The notes beneath the pieces were generated by a model. The model was not told where the DNA came from, made no database searches, and saw only the letters and a program-made list of their open reading frames with translations. The translations under genes and the position numbers were made by a program. Below, piece by piece: positions 6,760 through 12,158 of a stretch of DNA of 12,158 bases. The DNA is from an uncultured archaeon (GTDB taxonomy: Archaea > Halobacteriota > Methanosarcinia > Methanosarcinales > Methanoperedenaceae), in the NCBI GenBank assembly GCA_902386085.1, contig CABMIA010000199.1:1-12158 (forward strand). The letters run 5' to 3'. Within the stretch, counting starts at the first letter, position 1; each line of letters opens with the position of its first letter.

Positions 6760-8021
6760 TGAGCGAAATATCCAGCATGCTTATCACGCACACCAAGGCG
6801 ACCATTGATGAAATGGAAAGCGCATGGCACGGCGGTATCGACCAGCTTTTGATAAGACTGAAATCCCATGAACTCGTTGAGGAATGCGCAGTACTGAAAA
6901 CGTGCAACCGCGTCGAAGTTTATGTTGTTTCACCAAAAGGGAGCAAGGTGCTTTTTGAATTCGCAAAAAGAATGAAGGTCTCTTCCCGGATCGTTGATTT
7001 TCTTGACCACGAGGAATCCCTGAGGCATCTCCTGCGCCTTACCTGCGGCCTTGAGTCCATGATTGTCGGCGAGGACCAGATCCTCGGCCAGGTCAAGGAA
7101 TTGTTCCTGATGGCAAAGAAAGCAGGGGCAACCGGAAGGATACTGGATACTGCTTTTAATAAAGCCATCCAGGTCGGAAAGCGCGTCAGGAGTGAAACCG
7201 GGATCAATAAAGGTTCGGTCTCGATCGGTTCTGCCGCGGTCGAGCTTGCAGAGAATTCACTCTGCGGGCTGGATGGAAAGACCGTGATGGTCATAGGCGC
7301 GGGTGAGATGGGGACTCTTGTCGCAAAAGCGCTTGCGAACAAAAATATAAAGGTCATTTACGTTGCGAATAGGACTTATGATAAGGCAGAGGCCCTGGCA
7401 GGCGAATTAAACGGTAAGGCCATAAGGTATGAATTAATGGAAGAATACATCCCGCTATCGGATGTAGTGATAAGCGCAACATCCGCGCCTCATTTCATCC
7501 TGACAAGGGATATCATGTCAGGTATAATTGATAACGGAAAAAAAGAACTGATGCTCATCGATATAGGAAATCCCAGGAACATTGAAAGCGAAGTTGGAGA
7601 AGTAAACGGCATCAGCCTTTATAACATCGATAACTTAAGGAGTATAAGCGAAGCAAACCTCGCAAGGCGAAGAGAAGAAGCCAAGAGGGCGGAACTCATC
7701 ATCGAAGAAGAACTTGCACTCCTGAAGAAGCAGTACAAACGCCAGCAGGCTGACAGTATTATTTCGGCGCTCTATTCAAAGGTTGAAAAGATCCGGGAAG
7801 AAGAGCGCGAAACTGCGATCAACAAACTCAAGGCCAGGCATACCATGGGAGATATCGAACGCGAAGTACTGGATGACATGACGCACTCATTTGCAAACCA
7901 GATCCTGGCCGAACCCACAAAAATACTCAGGGATGCGGCAGAGCACGATGATGAACTGTTTCTCGATACTGTGGCTGAACTGTTTAAGCTGAATGGGGTG
8001 AAGGGGAAAACTAATCCTTAG
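6759..8021 (+). CDS. hemA: glutamyl-tRNA reductase
   Basis: This 420-residue enzyme reduces glutamyl-tRNA(Glu) to glutamate-1-semialdehyde with NADPH, the first committed step of tetrapyrrole synthesis by the C5 route. The catalytic Cys49 sits in the family motif LKTCNRVEVY. GLESMIVGEDQILGQVKE follows in the catalytic domain. The NADPH domain begins near residue 168 with VMVIGAGEMG. The C-terminal half has the long helical spine and a dimerisation domain ending in LFLDTVAELFKL. The length is typical. Translation is probably coupled to the preceding gene by the TAATG overlap. The stop is TAG, so TAG is an ordinary terminator in this genome. In related archaea the gene is often followed by further hem genes; here the next element is a toxin-antitoxin pair on the other strand. 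Confidence 0.95.
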   Translation: MSEISSMLITHTKATIDEMESAWHGGIDQLLIRLKSHELVEECAVLKTCNRVEVYVVSPKGSKVLFEFAKRMKVSSRIVDFLDHEESLRHLLRLTCGLESMIVGEDQILGQVKELFLMAKKAGATGRILDTAFNKAIQVGKRVRSETGINKGSVSIGSAAVELAENSLCGLDGKTVMVIGAGEMGTLVAKALANKNIKVIYVANRTYDKAEALAGELNGKAIRYELMEEYIPLSDVVISATSAPHFILTRDIMSGIIDNGKKELMLIDIGNPRNIESEVGEVNGISLYNIDNLRSISEANLARRREEAKRAELIIEEELALLKKQYKRQQADSIISALYSKVEKIREEERETAINKLKARHTMGDIEREVLDDMTHSFANQILAEPTKILRDAAEHDDELFLDTVAELFKLNGVKGKTNP

Positions 8022-8028
8022 ATAGTGA

Positions 8029-8277
8029 TTACCATGAACTGCATCTCAGACCTTTTATACGTCCGAAGTGATCAATGTTTCTGGTCAGGACAGGTATTGC
8101 TTTCAGTAAAGAATTAACTTTTGAAAATGATTTTTCCGGATTTTCTGAGCGTCTGGCTCCATAATAAAGTTCATAGGCATTTATGGCAGTTGTTTTAGGA
8201 TCATCGATCATGTCTACAGTTAATTCCGAGACACCGTTGCCCTGGAGGATGGCTACTAAATAATTGGTGTCAAGCAC
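8029..8277 (-). pseudogene. vapC: VapC PIN-domain toxin with internal deletion
   Basis: This 82-residue frame starts with GTG at 8277, giving MLDTNYLVAIL, the usual PIN-domain start with the first acidic residue Asp3. The NAYELYYGA stretch carrying the second conserved acid follows. After LLKAIPVL the sequence jumps directly to TRNIDHFGRIKGLRC, which in full-length VapC (~125-135 residues) lies near the C-terminus. About 45 residues are missing, including the segment with the third and fourth metal-binding acids (the DxxIAA region). The frame is kept, so a short protein may still be made, but RNase activity is unlikely. The gene overlaps vapB by 22 bases, as in normal vapBC operons. The deletion is inferred from memory of the family, not from an alignment. 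Confidence 0.75.
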
Positions 8278-8513
8278 GCTCTTAACTTTACGTCCTTTAA
8301 TCCGGTTAGATCGGCTCCAGATTGTCTTGCTTCAATTGTAGCTTTTTCAAATTTTTCATCGTCTTTTAACACACCTATGAACTCGCTGAGTTTTTTCTTT
8401 CTCAAAGGCACTGTGATGCGCTTTATGAGATCAGTAAAGCTTTCACCTTCTTTTTTAAGCTCTGCCAGCGCTTCATATGCGTCTTCCGATATTGTTAGTG
8501 TTTTGTGTGCCAT
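8256..8513 (-). CDS. vapB: VapB-type antitoxin (UPF0330/DUF217-like)
   Basis: This 85-residue protein starts MAHKTLTISEDAYEALAELK, followed by EGESFTDLIKRIT, matching the archaeal VapB antitoxins of the UPF0330/DUF217 group that partner PIN-domain toxins. The N-terminal part is the probable DNA-binding, autoregulatory region and the C-terminal part wraps the toxin. The final ~9 residues are encoded in the overlap with vapC. It ends in TAG. A TATA-like TTTATAAT (8531-8538, minus strand) lies about 20 bases before the ATG, suggesting its own leaderless promoter. With the toxin damaged, the antitoxin may persist as an orphan regulator or as protection against related toxins (inference). Confidence 0.82.
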   Translation of the reverse strand: MAHKTLTISEDAYEALAELKKEGESFTDLIKRITVPLRKKKLSEFIGVLKDDEKFEKATIEARQSGADLTGLKDVKLRACLTPII

Positions 8514-8530
8514 AGAATTATCGATTCAAA

Positions 8531-8538
8531 ATTATAAA
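8531..8538 (-). promoter_or_regulatory. putative TATA box of vapBC
   Basis: On the minus strand the sequence reads TTTATAAT, about 20-25 bases before the vapB ATG at 8513, in the 48-base gap after the MobB-MoaE stop. There is no Shine-Dalgarno. Assigned by eye. Confidence 0.4.
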
Positions 8539-8561
8539 TCATCTGGACGACGAATAAACGA

Positions 8562-9386
8562 TCAATGTCCGGCCGTATCATGCACCCACCACTCGCCGTT
8601 TAGTGTGTGCTCCTTTTTCCAGATCGGGACTTCAGCTTTCAAACGTTCAATGGCTTCACGCAGCGCCTGGAAAAGCTGCTCCCTGTGACCCGCGGCGACA
8701 ACGATGTATACGATATCCTCTCCAGGGTTGATTATCCCTGTCCTGTGATGCATCAGAACATTTACTATACCTTCTTTTTGTTTAAGATCCGCGCAGATTT
8801 CACTCATTTTCTGCCATGCAACTTCGCCGTACGCTTCAAACTCAAGGAATTCCGTGCTCTCCTCTCCTGTACGTCCTCTCACGATCCCGGTGAAAGTCCC
8901 GATAGCTCCGGCTTTTTCTATTTCTTTTGATCTTTTTATTTTATGGATGAGCGACTCCAGGGTATGATATTCAGGCTGCTGTCTGATAATATCCACGATC
9001 TCTTCGATATCTGCACTTTCCGGCGCATCCAATTTTTTTACAACACAGGCTGCTTCCACATCGCCGAGCGCTATTTTGGGAAGTTGACTATCCTTAAAAC
9101 CTTCAACCACAGCAAAATCCATTCCCGCATCTGCAAGCTCATCCAGGGCGCTTATTAGATTATTATCATGAGAGAATTTTACAAGTTCGCTCCCTGTAAC
9201 CCCGATAACAATATTGGCGCCGGCGCGTGCATGTTTCCACGTGTCCGTGTTCGGCGTGTTCAAACTGTGCTCATGCAGGTGTTTTACAGTTCCCACTGAG
9301 CCGTATTTTGCAAGCACTTTTACAAGCTGCTCCACCAGCGTGGTTTTTCCGGATTTTTTGTAACCTACCACTGAGATTATTCTCAT
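8562..9386 (-). CDS. MobB-MoaE fusion (molybdopterin cofactor biosynthesis)
   Basis: This is a 274-residue two-domain protein. Residues 1-~135 are MobB: a Walker A loop GYKKSGKTT (8-16) and VVEGFKDSQLPKIAL (93-107). MobB is a GTP-binding helper of guanine-dinucleotide attachment to molybdopterin. Residues ~140-274 are MoaE, the large catalytic subunit of molybdopterin synthase. It has GAIGTFTGIVRG (160-171), MHHRTGIINPGED, AGHRE (His234, Arg235) and KAEVPIWKKE with the conserved lysines (Lys250, Lys257/258). MoaE converts cyclic pyranopterin monophosphate to molybdopterin with sulfur from MoaD. The cofactor would serve Mo or W enzymes such as formylmethanofuran dehydrogenase (inference). The ATG follows the argS stop by 6 bases, so the two are probably co-transcribed. 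Confidence 0.92.
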   Translation of the reverse strand: MRIISVVGYKKSGKTTLVEQLVKVLAKYGSVGTVKHLHEHSLNTPNTDTWKHARAGANIVIGVTGSELVKFSHDNNLISALDELADAGMDFAVVEGFKDSQLPKIALGDVEAACVVKKLDAPESADIEEIVDIIRQQPEYHTLESLIHKIKRSKEIEKAGAIGTFTGIVRGRTGEESTEFLEFEAYGEVAWQKMSEICADLKQKEGIVNVLMHHRTGIINPGEDIVYIVVAAGHREQLFQALREAIERLKAEVPIWKKEHTLNGEWWVHDTAGH

Positions 9387-9392
9387 AAATTA

Positions 9393-11087
9393 TTACATGG
9401 ATTCCGGCGCTGTTATCCCGAGCGTGTCAAGCGCGTTCGCGAGCACGATGCGGGAACAATCAACGAGGGCCAGGCGGGCGCTCCTGAATTCAGGTTCGCC
9501 TGAAAGCACAGGCACATACCTGTAGAACTGGTTGAACGAATCCGCAAGTTCCCTTGCATAAATGGCAAGGAGATTGGGTTTTAATTCTTTCGCCGCATTA
9601 TCTATAGTGTTCCCGAACCCTGCCAGTTTTTTTATCAGCGCGATTTCCTGCTCCTCAAGAAGAATATTGGGATCGTAACCCTCATAGGTAATGCCCTCAT
9701 CCTGCGCGTTCTTCATTATACTGCATGCCCTTGCATGGGCGTACTGAATAAAGGGCGCGCCCTGTTTTTCAAAATCCACGGCATCAGCCCAGTTAAAAGT
9801 GGTCGCTTTTTCAGGAGAGACCCTGACGATATCATATCTCACCGCACCGATGCTCACGAAATCCGCCACCTTCCTCCTGAATTCCTCATCGGTTTCGGGG
9901 CGTTTTTTACTTACTTCTTCGTAGGCAGCTTTGCCGACCTAGTCCAGTAACTCGTCAGCCGAGATGAAAACGCCCCGCCGTGTGCTCATCGAACCTTCGG
10001 GCAGGGATACGAATTCAAATATCACTATTTCGGGTTCCTTTACGCCCAGGATCCTTAGCACGCATTTTAGCTGGGATGAGATGAGTTTGTGGTCTGCACC
10101 GAGAATGTCGATCATCCTGTCGCTTTGGGCTGCCTTCCATTCATGATAGGCAAGGTCGCGGGTCGTATAAAGGGACGTCCAGTCAGATCGCTGGATCACC
10201 AGCGACTTTTCGATCCCTTCAGGTTTCAGGTCAACCATAAGAGCACCGTCCTTTATCCCTGCACGGCCAGTTCCTTTGATCCTTTCAATTATCCGGTTCA
10301 CATCGCCTGAACGCACGAACATGGACTCCCAGATGAACTTATCGTGATGGATATTCATGCGCAGCAGGGATTCTTTTATACCTTCCATTGCGGTATCTAT
10401 TGCGTCCTGGAATTTCTTTACAGTTTCAGGGTCACCCTCCTCGTATTTTTTCATTATGCCATCCACTTCCGGCGAGTGCTCCTTTTCATCCACGAGGGAC
10501 TTGTTAGCATTGATATAGACCTCTGCGATCGCATGGTCTTTCTTTTTTGTCTCATCGAACTTGAAGTTCAAAAGCCCCCAGACCACAACTGCGATCTGCC
10601 TCCCCATATCGTTTATGTAGTACTGGGTCTCGACATCAAAACCTGCGCGTTTCAATATCCTGGCAAGGGTGTCGCCGATAACCGAGTTCCTTATATGTCC
10701 TATATGCAGCGGGCCATCGGGATTGGCTGATGTGTGCTCAAGTATTACTTTCCCTTTATTAGCGAGATTCCCGAAATCTTCCCGCTCAAGCAGGACATTC
10801 AGGATCGTTTCATTCAAAAAGGCGCGGCTTACATAGAAATTAATATAAGGAGGCGTGATTTCTGCCCGATCGATATAGGAATCCGGCTGTATATTGATAT
10901 TTTCATAAATAAGTTTGCTTATCTCCTTCGGGCTTTTCCTGTATTTTGGCGCAAGCTTAAATGCCACAGAAGATGCGATGTCTGCGTGAGGTGATTCATT
11001 CAGCCCGATGTCATCGGTTTCAAATCCGGCTCTCTCCAATGCGATAGCCAATACTGATGATACCTCATTCTTGAACTTTAGAAACAT
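9393..11087 (-). CDS. argS: arginyl-tRNA synthetase with one in-frame TAG
   Basis: Read through, this is a 564-residue class I synthetase of normal archaeal length that charges tRNA(Arg). The N-terminal tRNA-binding Add-1 domain is at 1-~105. The HIGH motif is at 128-131 (SANPDGPLHIGHIRNS). The KMSKS-loop equivalent MSTRRG is at 367-372. After it, codon 383 is TAG (9941-9939), following DELLD. The same frame then continues without a break into the VADFVSIGAVRYDI stretch, QYAHARACSI and the DALR anticodon-binding domain ending in LGITAPESM and TAA. The expected residue at codon 383 is usually Glu, one base from TAG (GAG). Without readthrough the first product (382 residues) lacks the anticodon domain. 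A pseudogene, a sequence error, pyrrolysine and a split protein all remain possible. ATG 11087 gives the usual N-terminus. Confidence 0.9.
9939..9941 (-). other. in-frame amber codon in argS
   Basis: The codon (CTA on the plus strand) interrupts argS at codon 383 while the frame is conserved on both sides. There is no frameshift. Other genes in the window (hemA, vapB, the redoxin, the RHS gene) end in TAG, so TAG normally terminates here. Confidence 0.9.
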
Positions 11088-11270
11088 AAACAGGGGCTAA
11101 CACACAAGCCAAGTACATAATTATTTCGAAATGATAACCAATATGGTAACAATTCAATAATATTTGATAAACTATCTGGTAACAAATTATAATTCATTAT
11201 ATTCAAACCTGGTCTGGAAAACCGTTATAACCCTTGAAATATACTCTATCCTTTTACAAGGAGACGCAGA
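11088..11270. promoter_or_regulatory. divergent argS / redoxin promoter region with a 20-base direct repeat
   Basis: This 183-base gap lies between divergent starts. Two imperfect 20-base direct repeats (GATAACCAATATGGTAACAA at 11133-11152 and GATAAACTATCTGGTAACAA at 11166-11185; 17 of 20 identical) are spaced 33 bases start to start, about three helical turns. Just after the second repeat is a TATA-like TTATAATT (11187-11194). A GTTATAAC palindrome lies at 11224-11231. This looks like an operator in front of the redoxin-nrdD promoter; the regulator is unknown. Confidence 0.5.
11258..11263 (+). promoter_or_regulatory. Shine-Dalgarno of the redoxin gene
   Basis: AAGGAG lies 7 bases before ATG 11271 and fixes the start. 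It implies a transcript with a leader, so the TATA box is more likely the one near 11187-11194 than the AT-rich stretch at 11234-11243. Confidence 0.65.
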
Positions 11271-11528
11271 ATGCAAGACGTCCTGATATACTCAACCGGA
11301 AATTGCCCGAATTGCAGGGTACTAAAGCAATTTCTTGAAAAAAAGAACGTGGTGTACAAAGAGGTGGATATGGCTACGCCAGCAGCTCTCACCGAACTTC
11401 GGATGAACGGCGTGTACACGATGGCCGCGCCCGTGCTGCAGATAGGCGATAAATTTTATACAACACGCGATTTATTCAGCCAGGACAGGGTCGACCAGAA
11501 CAAACTTGAAACACTCCTTAAGACTTAG
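11271..11528 (+). CDS. glutaredoxin-like protein, NrdH type, partner of NrdD
   Basis: This 85-residue thioredoxin-fold protein has a redox-active CPNC motif at residues 14-17 (STGNCPNCRVLKQFLEKK), a YKEVDM strand and a TMAAPVLQIGDKFY cis-proline region. The size matches NrdH/glutaredoxins. It lies 53 bases upstream of nrdD on the same strand. In the related Methanosarcina class III reductase, an NrdH-like redoxin supplies electrons through a ferredoxin-dependent disulfide reductase, and the same job is inferred here. The stop is TAG followed directly in frame by TAA, a tandem stop. Confidence 0.88.
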   Translation: MQDVLIYSTGNCPNCRVLKQFLEKKNVVYKEVDMATPAALTELRMNGVYTMAAPVLQIGDKFYTTRDLFSQDRVDQNKLETLLKT

Positions 11529-11540
11529 TAAGAGCATTAT

Positions 11541-11556
11541 TCCGGGACATCCCGGA
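11541..11556 (+). other. hairpin between the redoxin gene and nrdD
   Basis: TCCGGG, loop ACAT, CCCGGA forms a perfect 6-base-pair stem with a tetraloop. No T-run follows, so it is not a typical terminator. It sits 13 bases before the nrdD Shine-Dalgarno and may set differential mRNA stability or processing between the two genes (inference). Confidence 0.5.
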
Positions 11557-11568
11557 GACTACAAAGAA

Positions 11569-11573
11569 GGAGG
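11569..11573 (+). promoter_or_regulatory. Shine-Dalgarno of nrdD
   Basis: GGAGG lies 8 bases before ATG 11582. An ATG at 11575 is nearer but leads to a stop after four codons, so 11582 is the start. Confidence 0.7.
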
Positions 11574-11581
11574 AATGCCAG

Positions 11582-12158
11582 ATGGGTAAATACATTGAGG
11601 TTCAGACATCGAATATAGTCGAAGACAATAAAGGGGAGTTGACCAGTGCTTTTATTGAAGAAGCACAGCGGTCTCTCGAAAGCGAGAAAACGAAAAAGGT
11701 AATGAAAGCCAGGGATGTGCAGACTGTCCAGAAGACGCTCGGCGGCTTTTCTGTCTCTGTCATACCCAAGGTCAGGACAACAGACGGCCACCTGATGGAC
11801 TGGGACAGGAACACCATCGTGAAGCAGCTTTTAAAGGAAACAAAACTCAGCGAACAGTTCCATGGGAAGGCGTCCATCACCGAGGAAGAGGCTAAGGAAA
11901 TAGCAAAGGAAACCGAGAAGAGAATAAAGGACATGGGCGTTAAATTCCTATCGGGTCCCCTTGTGCGCGAACTTGTCAATATCATACTTCTTGAACGCGG
12001 GCATACCGAGTGGCGGAACATCTCAACAAGGGTGGGAACGCCCGTGTTTGACGCCTACCGCATCGATATGGGTACGGGATTTGAGGCGAACGACAATGCA
12101 AACCTGCAGGAGAATGCCGAGACCTCGCATAAAAAGAAAGCAGACAAGATGAGCAAGG
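11582..12158 (+). CDS. nrdD: anaerobic (class III) ribonucleoside-triphosphate reductase, N-terminal part
   Basis: The frame is open from ATG 11582 to the window end (192 full codons), so the gene is 3' truncated here. A ~60-residue N-terminal segment is followed by an ATP-cone allosteric domain (about 65-155), with VRTTDGHLMDWDRNTIVKQLL at its start and GPLVRELVNIILLERGH at its end. The following RVGTPVFDAYRID and NANLQENAETSH motifs begin the catalytic barrel region of archaeal NrdD. The enzyme reduces ribonucleotides to deoxyribonucleotides without oxygen, using a glycyl radical installed by the radical-SAM activase NrdG. The radical site lies beyond the window. Co-transcription with the redoxin gene is likely. 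The presence of the ATP-cone suggests dATP feedback control (family knowledge). Confidence 0.93.
   Translation, partial: MGKYIEVQTSNIVEDNKGELTSAFIEEAQRSLESEKTKKVMKARDVQTVQKTLGGFSVSVIPKVRTTDGHLMDWDRNTIVKQLLKETKLSEQFHGKASITEEEAKEIAKETEKRIKDMGVKFLSGPLVRELVNIILLERGHTEWRNISTRVGTPVFDAYRIDMGTGFEANDNANLQENAETSHKKKADKMSK

Noticed and set aside
8019..8021. TAG as a general sense codon in this genome
   Set aside because: hemA ends naturally at its TAG, and readthrough would add about 32 residues unlike any HemA end; vapB and the redoxin gene also stop at TAG in the expected place.
9393..9869. a separate gene for the C-terminal part of argS
   Set aside because: It is the uninterrupted continuation of the argS frame after the TAG, so I annotate one interrupted gene rather than two genes; re-initiation is kept as a finding.

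Overview
The window looks like chromosomal DNA from a euryarchaeon of the methanogen lineage. It carries an archaeal-type class III ribonucleotide reductase with a small redoxin, an inositol-phosphate / archaetidylinositol-phosphate lipid pair, an AhbB-type siroheme decarboxylase next to siroheme and tetrapyrrole genes, archaeal Shine-Dalgarno sequences (GGTGAT, GGAGG) and AT-rich TATA-like boxes close to start codons. A Methanosarcinales relative, possibly a Methanoperedens (ANME-2d)-like lineage, is my best guess; this is inference from gene content, not a search result.

Layout, left to right. 1-427: the 3' end of an RHS-repeat protein, bacterial in style and probably horizontally acquired, followed by about 230 bases with no recognised gene. 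661-2514: an EamA/DMT permease convergent with a leaderless-protein HtrA-type serine protease. 2625-3503: an MscS-type mechanosensitive channel, divergent from the protease. 3547-5618 (minus strand): a lipid operon read right to left, with a small three-helix membrane protein of unknown function, archaetidylinositol phosphate synthase and myo-inositol-1-phosphate synthase. 5666-8021 (plus strand): a tightly overlapped tetrapyrrole operon, ahbB - precorrin-2 dehydrogenase - hemA. 8029-8513 (minus): a VapBC toxin-antitoxin pair whose toxin has lost the middle and catalytic C-terminal part of its PIN domain. 8562-11087 (minus): a MobB-MoaE fusion for molybdenum/tungsten cofactor maturation, preceded by arginyl-tRNA synthetase. 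11271 to the end (plus): a CPNC-type glutaredoxin-like protein and the start of nrdD.

The strongest anomaly is argS. An otherwise full-length and well-conserved arginyl-tRNA synthetase (564 codons' worth) is interrupted by one in-frame TAG at codon 383. Family members usually have an acidic residue there, so a single G-to-T change (GAG to TAG) explains it. It may be a real nonsense mutation, an assembly error, a pyrrolysine codon or a split enzyme. TAG is used as an ordinary terminal stop by several other genes here (hemA, vapB, the redoxin, the RHS gene), which argues against wholesale reassignment. The second anomaly is the internally deleted VapC. I did not find a CRISPR array, tRNA, rRNA, intact insertion sequence or a clearly new multi-gene system.
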